Shown here: piece after piece, positions 52,749 through 64,000 of the stretch
How the letters are laid out: every line of letters starts with the position of its first letter
How positions within the stretch are numbered: the first letter of the stretch is position 1
From: Glandiceps talaboti
Taxonomy: Eukaryota > Hemichordata > Enteropneusta > Spengelidae
Reading direction: 5' to 3'
Assembly: GCF_964340395.1 (NCBI RefSeq)
Contig: NC_135561.1
Location: 17,957,240 to 18,021,239 of the forward strand
DNA: 64,000 nucleotides
Translations under genes and position numbers: made by a program
Notes under the pieces: model-generated
What the model was told of the DNA's origin: nothing
The model's database searches: none
Seen by the model: the letters and a program-made list of their open reading frames with translations, nothing else

Positions 52749-52954
52749 TAATCCACTTTCCATACTAGCAATTTAATATCCATGTCACAACAATTACCTG
52801 TCCATTTTTACTCCTTCAATTTTAATATTTTACACATTATCAATGTAGCCATTTATTTCTTTTGATCATAAATACAACAATCATACACATCACCCAGTGT
52901 TTTTGATAAGGGCAGTAAGCAGGTAAAATCTGCTGGGATTCCGTAGTAATTTTA
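52749..52954 (+). repeat. Segmental duplicate, copy 1 (partner at 54238)
   Basis: Nearly identical to 54238-54432, with only a few substitutions and two small indels over about 200 bases. An eight-base stretch after AATCTGCTG is absent from the partner. The close match points to a recent event compared with the other repeats. Confidence 0.92.
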
Positions 52955-53058
52955 CCGGGGTTCATTTGAAACAAAACTTATGGTAGATTGTATGGGAAAC
53001 TAGGCAAGTTTTTCCTCTTTGTCCCTATTTACTATTAGGGTTCCTCAACCTTGGGACA
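52899..53058 (+). mobile_element. Family F MITE-like element, copy F1
   Basis: The start CCAGTGTTTTTGATAAGGG mirrors the CCTCAACCTTGGG end loosely. The interior, GAAACAAAACTTATGGTAG followed by GTATGGGAAACTAGGCAAG, matches F2 at 58233-58490. Diverged. Confidence 0.5.
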
Positions 53059-54237
53059 TACACTCCATACCATACTAAATAAATGTACTATTTCCACGAT
53101 GCATCTTTTTGTATGTTTACATTTTTTAAATAATTCTATTTAGTCTAGAAATGAATGGTAATATTATTTTAACAGTAGACGTTCAATCTATATATAGTGT
53201 GTTGTGGAGTGTACTAGTGTTTCATACCAAACCAAACACGCCATACTGTCTTACATAGACTTAATTTGCATGTTCATATAGTATTTCTTATATATTTATC
53301 ATGGCATAACATACATATCAGTAACATTAGGTCAAAACAGGTTCAACATGATAACTATTCCCGGTCACTCTATTCACTTTACGCTGAAGATGCAAAAATA
53401 TCTGGACTACTATTTCATTTCCCTTTTCCTATCTATAAATTGATAATTGTAACAAGGTCGTACCAATATGACTGATTGATATAAGTCAATGTTACATTTA
53501 TCTAATGTTTTCTATACCAACTGTTGCCAGTAATGATGCAGTGTGTCTTAAACATTTCTCTTGTGGGAATTATAGAATAAGGCAGGCTGACAATTAGAAA
53601 ATGGAGCCGGGTTGACTACTAGTATTTTAGACTGGCAGGCAGACAAAAATTTAAAAATGGAGGCAACTTTTATTTTGGTACATAAGATTGGTACAGTGTA
53701 GCATCTATAGAGGTCATAGCCCAACTTACAAACAATGTACATTTTGTATTGATGTATATTCAAGTTGCACAAGATGATTTTATCAACTTTTTTATTAAAT
53801 CAAGTGAAAATACTTCAGCAAAACTATACATTCCAGTATAATGTTAACATCGATGCATGTTTTCTGTAACATAACAATTGTCATTGTTAGAAGAGTTTCC
53901 TGAACATTTTTTGATCATCGGCTCATTTATGAGCTAAATCTTCATACCAGGCTTGAGTTCAGTCAACCGAGTGTTGGTGAAGTATGCTTCAATCAGCACA
54001 ATACAGTAAGTACCTATTAAATATGCAGTAAAAACTAGACACAAATACATATAAACTCAGCTTGTGCCCCTTTTCATGTTTGTAAATGTAACATTAACTT
54101 TCAAATGATAAATCAAAAGTCAAAATTTGTAAATGCGAGGTAAAACTCAAATAATACATTAATATTTGGAACTCAACTATTCCACAGTCAACTTCTTAAT
54201 TCAAGAATATAACATTCTTACGGAATTCATGAACAAA
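53059..54237. other. AT-rich unique-looking intronic DNA
   Basis: No convincing gene, RNA or repeat was recognised. Confidence 0.4.
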
Positions 54238-54432
54238 TAATCCATTTTTCATACTTGCAATTTAATATCCATGTCACAATTACCTGTCCATCTTTACTCC
54301 TTCAATTTTAATATTTTACACATTATCAATGTATCCATTTATTTCTTTTGATCATAAATACAACAATCATACACATCACCCAGTGTTTTTGTTAAGGGCA
54401 GTAAGCAGGTAAAATCTGCTGTAGTAATTTTA
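54238..54432 (+). repeat. Segmental duplicate, copy 2 (partner at 52749)
   Basis: Same orientation as the partner, about 1.5 kb away. It includes the left end of a family F element, which is cut off at its right end here. Confidence 0.92.
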
Positions 54433-54814
54433 TTAAAGATGTTGAGAAAAATCAAAGGAAAAAAATGGCTGAGTGAACAGATATCAACACACATTGAATT
54501 ACATTGAAAGCAATACTGGGTGTACGATAGTATCTCATTACACGTGAATCATACGTACATATGCAACAAGCCATACCTCAGAAAATTATAATCATATACA
54601 AAATTCATCTATACAAGAGCTCATCATCCAATAATCCGATATGTAAAGATTTATACTTTGTTTCTTTCATGCATTTCATATAATTCACTTCCAACTTAAA
54701 ATGTACCAATCTAATTACCCACCCACTCACTCACTGCAGTCATGTATTATGATAATATATATAATTCAAGCAAGTTAATTCCTAAAAATAGAATATTTCA
54801 GATGACATGTATAT

Positions 54815-55165
54815 GACAGAACTCCATGACGCACTAGTGCAAGTGTGGCGTACTCGGGTATTTACATGAGTGCTTACAGTGTTCTCTGTATCAGTACTTT
54901 CATGAGTGTAGCAAGTCAAAGTGCAGCAGAAAACACTGCAAGCATGAGTGCCAAATACTCACGGGGGGGTGGGGGTATTATTACAAGTTTATTACATATA
55001 TTATGTTTATCCGAAACAACAAACATCCATAAAAATGACACTATTCGATTTTGTGTAGAATGAACAATCACATCCTACATTTGCATGCAGGTATACAATA
55101 ATATTTTCGGTATTTGCATTGCAGAGCAAATACCACTAGTATGTACGTGTACCCATGCAAGAAAG
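54815..55165 (+). mobile_element. Family B foldback element, copy B4
   Basis: Starts ACAGAACTCCATGACGCAC. Inverted arms lie at about 54855-54888 and 54927-54961, an octamer ATTTGCAT at 55079-55086, and the end is ACCCATGCAAG. A GGGGGGGTGGGGG stretch follows the hairpin. Confidence 0.75.
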
Positions 55166-56092
55166 TATATGTTATTTGCCAAATACCGTTCCATATCTTG
55201 CTGCAAGAGGTAATTTTCCGGTAATAACGGAGAGCCGGAGTGACATATTCAAAATTATAACCTTCAGCTGAAAAATGAATGCATCTTTTGTTTTGCGTAC
55301 TGTATTCCATTAAATATACAGAAATGTTCGTAATATGTGTTCTCGTTCTAGTTAGGCAAAAATTGTATCCTCTGTGGTGGTAATATTGATATACCTCATA
55401 AATTTAGGAATTCATGTTACGATCGCGTGACGACCGTGTGTTCGCCGTCACTGGACTTTCGCCGTTCTGCATGGAATTTTTGACCATTTTCTTGGAACAT
55501 GAATAGTACCGCTCAAAGACTATTTACAATGTATACGACAGTGATATTTTGCTCAGTTGACAACAAATTTGGCATTGGAAATGCTGGTTATAGCTGGATT
55601 TCTAGTTGTCTGCTAGGTTTGTTTACAAGGGGGTGTGCAGTGATCATGTGATACAACAAGCATAAAATACAGCTGTTAGTGAAAAATACACCTGCATATC
55701 TACAGGGCTCTTGACCAATCAGAATACGAGATTGGTGACAGGTGATGTATAATCTCTGATATACATATATGTAATAATCCTTACACTGACATACTTCCTA
55801 AAGATTATAAACTAACAATATACTTGATACATGAATAATACAACAGCTTAATTTTAAACAATGATATATAGATAGAATAATCCAATGTGATGGCATGTTT
55901 ATGGTATACTATTATATTTTTTTATGCAACAGCTGAGTAGCTTACAAAATTACAATCATGTGTGATATCTGATATTGTGTTATTACTCACTGTAACACTC
56001 CTTCACAAAAATACGATTTTTATCAAAATATATGCAATTCATAAATGCAACCTCCAAACTTCAAAAGTTCAGAGCTAAATGAAAATATTCTG

Positions 56093-56093
<1 letters not shown>
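55166..56093. other. Intronic DNA with a short CpG-richer patch
   Basis: Positions 55420-55460 hold several CG dinucleotides (GATCGCGTGACGACCG and following). No gene or RNA was recognised. Confidence 0.4.
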
Positions 56094-56162
<69 letters not shown>

Positions 56163-56175
56163 TGTGTGTGTGTGT
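56094..56175. repeat. (TA)n tract of 67 bp joined to (TG)n
   Basis: A perfect TA dinucleotide run at 56094-56160 is followed by CATGTGTGTGTGTG. The TA run can extrude as a cruciform. Confidence 0.97.
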
Positions 56176-57502
56176 AAATGAACAAAACAAAAAACATGTA
56201 CTAGAAACTTGCTGAAATTTAAATTATTTGCATATATGGCCATATAATGCTCTAAAATGTTTATCAGATAAACAAACTGTCATCGGCAGTAATTCTGACA
56301 AGTTACAATACAACAAAGCATTGCATTACTTGTGTGTATCATTTTATAACCTTTCCATGAAGACATTAAACAAACAAAACAAGACAAAGCCAGTGAACCA
56401 GAACAAATATAACATCACTTGCAGCTAATATATCACTGATGTCATGTTATTTGAATCATTATACAAAATCTAACTGTAAATTCCACATCAATGATGTGAG
56501 CGAATACATTGCAAAATTAACGACTACTATTCTTCACTGAATGACAAAAAGAGAGAACATTATAATCACTCAGCTGTAGTTGTTATTGCTATACCTCTCC
56601 ACATCTATTTTGATCAGTTATTTAGACAATGATACAAACATTCAGACAACAATAGTAGTAGACCATACACCAAGCAATAGACATAGAATGTGAACCAATA
56701 CCATGAAATAATATCCTGTCTTTGTGGCTGCTAATAATTATACAGGTACTCTTGTTTGCCTTACATCTCTCTCTAAAAGTTTAAATTTTTCACTCTTTAT
56801 CTCCCAAATGAAACTGCCTTGGTTTAGACAGGTAAACATACCAACACACAGCTTTATACTATACACTTCCTTCAGTTATATTTTAACAATAGCAATGTAA
56901 TTTGAATGAACTAACTTAATAAATAAACATAAAAATAAAGTGGTGAAGCTCATTCTGTAAATAAATTAAACTTTATCCATTGATATTTCACATTCATTGT
57001 TACACATTCACTAGTAAATTAACAAATTATGTACGAAATTCTGAACATCTTTATTTCAAAATTTTGACAATGGACATAATGAATGCTATTCTGTTATTAT
57101 ACCAACACTTCCCTCAATTTGTGTGTCTTATTATTCCAAACAGGTCAACAAAATAATGTATAGAGAAGCTTAAACCAACAAGACATTGCACTATAACTTG
57201 TGTACTTTACTGATTAAGTTATTCCACAATGTCAGAAAAAGTTGACTTTAGTAATTAAATCTATTATTTAGTTCTCAATATTGAATTTTCAGTTTCTATG
57301 AATGTTTTCCAACCTACATGTATTTTGGCATCTAATTTCCATTATTCTATTCCTACGCTAACCCTCACTAGTGGATTACGAAGGTCAATTATTTCTCCTG
57401 ATGAAAATAACTAATTTTTGCTGGTATTTTTCAATTTTTTCAGCCTACCCGCTAATATACATTTTTTCATTTTGATCTTTCATTAGCTAAGGCATAAAAA
57501 AA
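56176..57502. other. AT-rich unique-looking intronic DNA
   Basis: No gene, RNA or repeat was recognised. Confidence 0.4.
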
Positions 57503-57570
57503 AAATAATTGTTTGATTCCGGTTACCCGACCCAACTAGTTTTTCACTGCCGACCGTAAACATTTTATTG
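57503..57570 (-). repeat. Dispersed repeat H, copy 2
   Basis: The reverse complement contains GGTCGGCAGTGAAAAACTAG and TTGGGTCGGGTAACCGG, aligning with 21187-21250. It may be part of a longer element extending to about 57400. Confidence 0.5.
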
Positions 57571-58232
57571 AAGTATTCAAGAAAACAATAATAAAATCGC
57601 AACAATTGTGAGTCTCACGAGAAAAAGTGGAAGCAGAAACTGACATCAACTTATAAAGACAATATAAAACTATTCTTTCAATCTGTAATGGCTGTATATC
57701 TGATAGGAAGAAATACACAACACAGCGACCATTTGGAAAACAATGGAAAACCTGAACTAGACACTCACACTTGAAAAAAATATATGTAATAAAATAAAAT
57801 AAAAAATCTACCTAGCCCACCTATTTTAAAATTGAATGTAATCGGAACCACACACAATATTTTTTTTTACGCCTAATATGAATTCAAATGCACTTTTTTT
57901 TCCTTTTTTAATTTATATGTAGTACAATTAGAAGCCACACCTAAAGAATATATTTGTCATCAGTTTGATTTTTCTAATGACAATACTGAAGTTTTCTCTG
58001 GTTTTTGAGGATTTTTGTTACAACCTGCATCTAACATGTATTGCAACCAACCCCTACCATCAGAGGATATCAAATTTTATATCAACAAGGGTCAATAATT
58101 CTCTGAAGAGGTTAAGACAATAAACTTCTCACTGTACTTGATTCAGATATTCTGACTCACAACTATATCAACATGGTTCACTTCAAACAGATGTCAGATA
58201 TGTTAAGTGTTATATTGTTTATATAGCAAACA
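57571..58232. other. AT-rich unique-looking intronic DNA
   Basis: No gene, RNA or repeat was recognised. Confidence 0.4.
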
Positions 58233-58490
58233 CAGTAGTTTTGTTAGGGGTGCATGATAAACACATACAGTCTACCTGAGTTTCCCTGTCACTAATACAG
58301 GGGGTTCCCAAACAAAATTAGGGTGGTTTATGGGAATCCAATTTCCTCTTTCTCACCCACTTTAATAAAAGCAAAACTGAAACACATACCAAACAAAACT
58401 ATACATGCTATAGTAGAGCGTATGGGGAAATTATGCAACTTTTACCCCTTCCCCTTTGTAACCGGGGTGCCCCTACCTTAGCAAAAACAA
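58233..58490 (+). mobile_element. Family F MITE-like element, copy F2
   Basis: The left end AGTAGTTTTGTTAGGGGTGC is mirrored by the right end GCCCCTACCTTAGCAAAAAC. The interior holds AAACAAAACTATACATG and GCGTATGGGGAAATTATGC, shared with F1. It is about 258 bases long with no coding frame. Confidence 0.55.
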
Positions 58491-60056
58491 TGTAAACTGT
58501 TTTCTATATCACAAATTATTTTTGTTATTTTCTTTATTAAAACATATCATCATTACAGTAACCATGACATTTAGAGCACTGTACGTTGACAATTGCAGAC
58601 CGAATTATTCAATGACAATATTTTGTGAGACAAAAACTACATTAAATTCACAATTATAGAAAAAATATAAATTTCTCTAAATAAGAGATTGAATTCATTC
58701 TACAACTGAACTGTACCAAGCAATATAAAGAGGACACATCATGTAAGTATTTATTTTGATAAATTTATCTCAAGTTAGGCTTAGCTTTAAATATCAGACA
58801 AAGCACTTATATTGAGAATGTAATGTTCAATTATCTGCTCGGGACATGTCGTTACTAATAAATGAATGTTAGATGCAACATATTCACTTCAGTATAATTT
58901 ATCATTGCAGTACAAATTAATGCATATGAACATCTCTGTTTTCAGGATGAAAGTCACATAAACAGTATATTCTGTGAGTAATATATTATCATTACACATT
59001 GCATACAAAAGTTTACATTTTTGGAATACCGTAAAGATTCAGAGACTAAATATTTAAAAAATACAAAGAGTTTTTTTTAACTGGAAGTGCCAACTGTCCA
59101 TGATGTAAGATATCAAATTACGTATATTTTATCTTATACAGTATGCTATCTAAATTTAAATCTACTGTGGTTTATTCACATTATTAATTTGGCATAATAC
59201 AAGATTGTAATATAATAAAGTTTATCATAAAAGATTATAATTTTAAACCTACGGGAATCATTTTTTTTCTTCAAATGAACAAAGATATGAGTGATACTTA
59301 TCTCATTAGAAATATGGTAAAAATATTTATAATTTTTTAGAATCATATTATTTCCTACAAATCTACTTACAAATCTACTGCATCAAATCTATGCCTAATA
59401 ATTGTTTCTCTTCAATTATCAGTTGCAATAATGTTTCATTTTTATCAAATTTTAAAAGACCTTTTATTTTTACATGATCATACTTTATAAAGTAGATTCT
59501 AGAATTGAGTAACAATTTTCAAACTTAACATGACAACTGCAAAAGCACTTGTGGAATGAATATAATACTTATGCCAGGAGTAAGCGGATTTCTTTTTAAA
59601 AAGGGGGTGGTTGAACGATGGTATTTGTCCAGTTTATATCCCTGTCACCATGATAACATGAAGAGACAATGTAATATAATTCTTGACCTGTATGGAATAA
59701 AGAATCATCTCCATTTTATGATAAAAGAAGTACACTTTTGCACGAAATGGCTTTATTGTTGATTTTTTTTAAAAATCAGATTCAAAACAAAAAATTCTAA
59801 AAAAATATCAGGACAATAATGATAGAGAAGATTAAAAGATACAAAACACAAAACTTGATTCTTCACATCTGTAATAGAACTATGTATTTGCCATTTTACA
59901 ATTTCTCCCTTCTCATTCCATTATTCAGGGCTGCAAACAAATCAACATTTGTCTTGAAAGCTTTCCAACTCATGTACTTTAATGTAGGAGTTTTATAGTT
60001 TAGACAATGATATGCTACCAACACATATAGATACATTCACATGGCTCTGTGCATGC
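58491..60056. other. AT-rich unique-looking intronic DNA
   Basis: No gene, RNA or repeat was recognised. Confidence 0.4.
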
Positions 60057-60057
60057 A

Positions 60058-60100
<43 letters not shown>
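60057..60100. repeat. (TG)n microsatellite
   Basis: Twenty uninterrupted GT units after CATGCATGC. Confidence 0.97.
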
Positions 60101-60104
<4 letters not shown>

Positions 60105-61039
60105 GTGCAATATCTATGTCTCAACTAAATTTAAGTCACTTTACTTGAACCAAATAACGATGTGTGGATAGACAAGATATTTTACAAAGTGAACCTTATC
60201 TACCAGTGTGTCACCAGTAAAAGAACCCCATAAAGATATCATATCCTTCAGCCCATATAATTATATATACTGTTTACAATGTTTGATATCGTGTATATAT
60301 ATAGTTCATAATGTCCTAACTCAAAAGTTAGTGGCTATAATATAGGGGATGTCAAAGTGATTTAGGTTAAAATAAATCCAAATGTAGATTTTGAATGGGG
60401 ATGAGAGACCACACATTGACTTCATCCACTAAGTATGTTATGGGTCACAGACAACTGGGCCAGTTCTTATCTTGATGAGTACACATTTCACACTTTTAAA
60501 CTACAAACAAATGCATTTATTGTTATCACTTCCTTAATATAACATGAACATGGCTGGCTGGCCTTCCCATCACTGTTTTAAAATGCGTAACGTTTCACCG
60601 GTGTTGAGTTCCAAATCACAATACATCAATATATCACATGCACTCATCATGGCGGCTGTGTGCTGTCATTTTCCCTTTCTCTATTCAAATTGGCTTCCTC
60701 GTTTTGGAAATTTCATAACGAGTATTTTTCGCATGTCTACACGAACAAAACAGCGACTGTGTATAGCCAGTATCCCCTGCCATGTCATTTCAAAATGCTA
60801 GTAATGAAACTCACTGGAAACGGACGTTGTCCCTGTGTTCATTTCCAAGCGTAAAATTAGAAAGGTAACTAAACAGTCCTTGCAAATATAATCAACATAC
60901 ACACAGTAAATGTCAGAACGACATGGCTACAACACACTAATGTAACACTCTGACGTTGCAAAGAAAAAAAAACATATCACTGAAATTAAATTACAAACTC
61001 TACATTCTCCACTACAGGTATATTTTTTTCACTGTTTTC
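60101..61039. other. Transition from AT-rich intron to CpG-richer DNA
   Basis: CG dinucleotides become more frequent from about 60590. Overlapping plus-strand frames at 60544-60854 show no recognisable domain. Confidence 0.4.
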
Positions 61040-62264
61040 AAGATGGATATTGTATTTATTTACGCGCGTAATAGCAATTACATCACTTCTAAATGATAAT
61101 TTCGACTTGTACGGTATTGAATACACGCCGCGAGTGGCCTGCAAATCTCATCAAACGCAAATGGGATCACAGGCAATGAATTTTCCCCGCCGCTGCGTTT
61201 AGTAACTGCGTTTTCATGTACCGAACTGGCGGCTTACATACATTACGACCTGAAAATTATCGGCAAATCCAGTGGACATTGAACAGCCGCGAAAAAGACT
61301 TGTTGTTATAGCGGAAGGTGGAATCTCCATAACATGTTACATGGCGGCAAAATACCGCATGTATATTAGTACAAGTAAATGACCATGTATGGGGTCTCTC
61401 CTCATCCAACGAGCAAGGCGGCCCCCTAGCAGTAATCAATGTGCTTCGATTACTATACAGGCGATTCGATCGCTTACCGACCAACGTTGCCGATTCTCTC
61501 TAGCTCAGTCCGAAAATCGATCATCTCACTTTTCAATCATCGGCAAATGCACAGAGCAACGTTCGACATTTATCATCATAATTACACTCGATGATAATTT
61601 ACTAATGCATGCAACGTATTTACGTGTACGCACACATACATACACATGCACATCATTATATCTGAACAAGGCTGTCAAAATCTCATTTTAAGAAAACCCT
61701 TTCGCTGACTTTCTTGGTTTATTTTTACTAAAAACTAGACATTGCTTTTTGAGTAGTCATCCACATATACAAACATCAAACGCGTTATAACACGCCTTAT
61801 GTCAAAGCGCTCGTTAATGATAATGCGGACCCGTTGAAAACATGAAAAACAACGTGTCTTTTCCTACGACCATCTCCTCATTTTCAATATTTGTCTCTAC
61901 ATCAAAATGGATAATTTTGTCTTGCTACAAGCCTTAGACATCGGTATCGGCACATCCCCCTTTCGTTCAGCACGTTTCTAGCTAGAGGCTATGCAGACCA
62001 TTATTATACGCATCCCTTTACAATGTATACGACTGAACAATACCGACGGCCGCCGCAGTCGATTTAAAAACCCGTCGACGTCAGATGTTTCGGCAAATAA
62101 AATTCAGAAAATTATCGTCGAGAGAAATACCATGATTAAAATAAAACACGTCGCAATATCGGTAAAGAAAATACAAAAATAAGAAAAGCTGAAAATGAAA
62201 GCAGTATTTGAGAGACTGTATATTCCCATGCATCCATTGTATAAATATCTAGATAGCTCAGTGT

Positions 62265-62270
62265 ACTCAC
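62265..62270 (-). other. 5' splice donor GTGAGT of the KCNQ exon
   Basis: Minus-strand sequence reads TTTTCGT followed by GTGAGTAC. The donor matches the consensus. If the site were not spliced, the reading frame would hit TGA within two codons. This marks the exon end and the start of the large intron that fills the rest of the window to the left. Confidence 0.8.
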
Positions 62271-62665
62271 ACGAAAACATGATATGTTATGGCTCTCCAT
62301 TCGTTCGGTCTCTCCAAAAAGTTATAGATTTTACTCTGTGTCTTGCGATATTTTAAAGCTCTTCGAGTCTGTGGACGATAATGGAGTGGTTTCCCGAGTA
62401 AACTCATCCTGGGCGCTGCGAGTCGGCCGGCCTCACGGCGGCCGTGTAGCTTCACAAATTCCCGCTTTACTTTGCGACGTAGTTCACTGTGTGGATCGTC
62501 ACTGTTATCATCTCCCTTATCCTTCCAATCATCCGCCGCCATATGAAATTCCACACGCAGCGCTCGGCGTTCGGAATATTTCGGAGAGTCATCGGCTGAA
62601 TCTTCGGAAGACTGGCAATCCAGTCGAGTCATTTCTGTTACACATCCTCGACGAGGCCGGTGCAT
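62271..62665 (-). CDS. KCNQ: KCNQ/Kv7 voltage-gated K+ channel, N-terminal coding exon (partial)
   Basis: This exon encodes the cytoplasmic N-terminus of a KCNQ (Kv7) channel, the family of slow, PIP2- and calmodulin-regulated plasma-membrane potassium channels. There are 131 full codons plus two bases from the ATG at 62665. Residues 1-86 are charged and low in complexity (acidic around 20-60, basic around 62-86). They are followed by [10 protein letters not shown] (87-96), a basic stretch, YNFLERP (114-120) and the start of S1 (about 123-132). The SLLGKPL and YNxLERP blocks are KCNQ hallmarks just before S1. The exon stops at a GTGAGT donor that splits a Val codon after two bases, the same position and phase I recall for exon 1 of vertebrate KCNQ2. 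Met87 is an alternative start. The ATG lies only six bases inside a good 3' splice site, so translation could begin in an upstream exon. S1-S6, the pore and the C-terminal helices are not in the window. CpG content is much higher than in the flanking intron. The family call is strong; the paralogue is not assigned. Confidence 0.87.
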
Positions 62666-62671
62666 TGCCGA

Positions 62672-62700
62672 CTGTAAATGAAAGAATAAGAAAATTTAAA
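62672..62700 (-). other. Candidate 3' splice acceptor upstream of the KCNQ exon
   Basis: Read on the minus strand, this stretch is a pyrimidine-rich tract ending in TTTCATTTACAG immediately before the exon. The AG falls at 62673-62672. The frame through the junction stays open (Leu-Gln-Ser-Ala-Met), so an upstream exon could be either 5' UTR or extra coding sequence. If this site is used, the exon at 62271-62671 is not the first exon of the transcript. Confidence 0.6.
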
Positions 62701-64000
62701 AACGAATAAATATTTTTAATATAATAGTGGGAAATGCTACAAATTTCTAAACTCTGTATTGATCATACAACGGTTCGTTTCCCCGTGAGACACAACTTTA
62801 TAACACCTTTCTTAACAAGACATGCAGTCTTTTGTTCCGATTTCTTGTCAAAAACTTCAACCGTGAAGAAAATGTTTGTTAGAGAAAGACATCAATTTTC
62901 ATTGTTGTCCAACTAACTGAAAATATATCTACAAGCCTTTGTTAATGTATTGTTCTCACTCTAAACTCGGTTTAATAGGCGTATAAAGAATATATAGGAC
63001 AGTTCATTCAGTTAGATTTTCCACTATAATAACTCACAAAACTCGGCGCTCGTAACCTTTTCTTGCAGAATAAAGTCATGCATTGAATGCGTGTTCTGAG
63101 TGGTGACTCATACACAACTGAAATTCACGGATTTAAAACAGTGATATAAACTTGTAAAAGTTCCTTTTTAGATCCACAAGTTCGTCGAAAAGACACGGTA
63201 CGTTGGCAGTGAGGCAAGCTGCTGCAGTTAGGTGGCGATATACAGTATTCTATCATCAGCGGTGTGGTTCCACAGGTGACACAGTAAGGAAGGAGCCAAC
63301 TTGGGGTACGCTTAGTTCGGTTCACAAAACCTGGCACATCGGTGAGAAGATATTGTTGTTTGTACTGCACACCTTACTGATTGAAGTTAAGATACTGATT
63401 CCAACACAGTGGCGTTACAACAGGTAAAGTACTAAACACAAAACCTCAGGGTTATCTTAGTCAAAGTCTTACACCACGTGATCGCCCCCAAGTGTCCAAA
63501 GTAATTATTCGAAGGAGAGGTAGCAGCTCTGACAGCAGGGACGACATAGAATAAATGAAAAGTAAGTATACAGCGGGCGCTATAACACATATGACTGTCG
63601 ACTACTTATTTCATACAGAAAATATTGCAAGGTATAGCTAAATTTTATTATAATCAACAATTTATAAATTGATGTCAAAATCGACTCATCCGTGAATCAG
63701 GTGGCTACCGACCCCGTACAAAAAATCGGTCCCTTCCAAGCCCTGACGAAAGTGATTGATATAACTACTCTGTTGTACCCACTTGCAAAAGTACCGCCTT
63801 GCAGCTACTACATACTTCTAAACTAGTAACGAGGGGTTCTTCCGTTGCTTCCCCATTTCATAATTCCATTGGTAATATTTTATGTCGGCGTATCATTTAT
63901 GATCGCACTCGGGGTAAGCTTATAAGAGAGGTCAAACGAAAACCACCACTCCAGTGGTTCGTTATCAAATAATGTACACAAACACAACTACCACTACTAG
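62701..64000. other. Non-coding flank upstream of the KCNQ exon
   Basis: No protein domain was recognised on either strand. Short open frames at 63125-63370 (minus) and 63203-63427 (plus) overlap each other and look like chance frames. The segment should hold either the intron before the KCNQ exon or the promoter. No dispersed repeat seen in the intron was recognised here. Confidence 0.4.

Larger units (their letters stand above)
61040..63560. promoter_or_regulatory. CpG-enriched segment around the KCNQ 5' exon, candidate promoter/regulatory region
   Basis: CG dinucleotides are scarce through the first 60 kb but frequent here, notably at 61120-61560, 61780-62100, 62390-62670 and 63180-63300. 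No clear TATA box or initiator could be fixed. ATGGCGGC-type YY1-like motifs occur at about 60649 and 61342, just before and inside the segment. The enrichment is consistent with an unmethylated promoter-proximal region of the minus-strand KCNQ gene. The true start site probably lies right of 62671 and may be outside the window. Confidence 0.45.

Noticed and set aside
53266-53475. SLYAEDAKISG in a plus-strand frame as a reverse-transcriptase YADD box
   Set aside because: The second Asp is in the wrong place, and no neighbouring reverse-transcriptase motif follows. Too weak to list as a relic.
62284-62709. 141-codon plus-strand frame opposite the KCNQ exon
   Set aside because: It is the antisense shadow of the KCNQ coding exon. 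The minus-strand translation has clear family motifs and this one has none.

Overview
This is AT-rich eukaryotic DNA, by eye roughly two thirds A+T. It most likely comes from a marine invertebrate animal. The reasons are a metazoan-type KCNQ potassium-channel exon, a tRNA-derived SINE, many short foldback DNA elements and long (CATA)n/(GATA)n/(CT)n microsatellites. The sequence alone does not let me name the phylum. A lophotrochozoan or a hemichordate-like animal is a guess.

Only one protein-coding exon can be supported. It is on the minus strand at 62271-62671 and encodes the cytoplasmic N-terminus of a Kv7/KCNQ voltage-gated potassium channel, ending at the first residues of transmembrane segment S1. 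It has a good donor site and a good acceptor site. Transcription therefore comes from beyond 62671, an upstream exon probably exists, and the next KCNQ exon lies to the left. I found no S1-S6 or C-terminal KCNQ exon in the rest of the window. Positions 1-62270 are therefore best read as one very large KCNQ intron, possibly with the gene's cis-regulatory DNA inside it. From about 61.0 to 63.6 kb the base composition changes to CpG-rich, as expected near a promoter and first exons.

The intron is dominated by small non-autonomous mobile elements, most with inverted symmetry. Family A has six copies of up to about 350 bp, carrying a hairpin and a partly conserved reading frame. Family B has four copies, each with POU-octamer motifs. 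Family E has two copies that are nearly full-length palindromes. Family F is a terminal-inverted-repeat family with two copies plus fragments. There are single MITE-like elements at 14511, 35541 and 38109, a SINE at 36158, and traces of non-LTR retrotransposons near 19.8, 31.2 and 38.5 kb. Between them lie minisatellites (1.1, 5.4, 7.3, 32.4, 42.9, 45.0 and 49.2 kb) and microsatellites.

Other open reading frames of 60-190 codons look like chance or repeat-derived frames. No tRNA or rRNA gene, CRISPR array or prokaryotic feature was seen. Two observations stand out. First, many hairpin-forming repeats lie inside the intron of an ion-channel gene, where they would be transcribed into double-stranded RNA. 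Second, a SINE insertion has its own empty-site control preserved in an adjacent duplicate.
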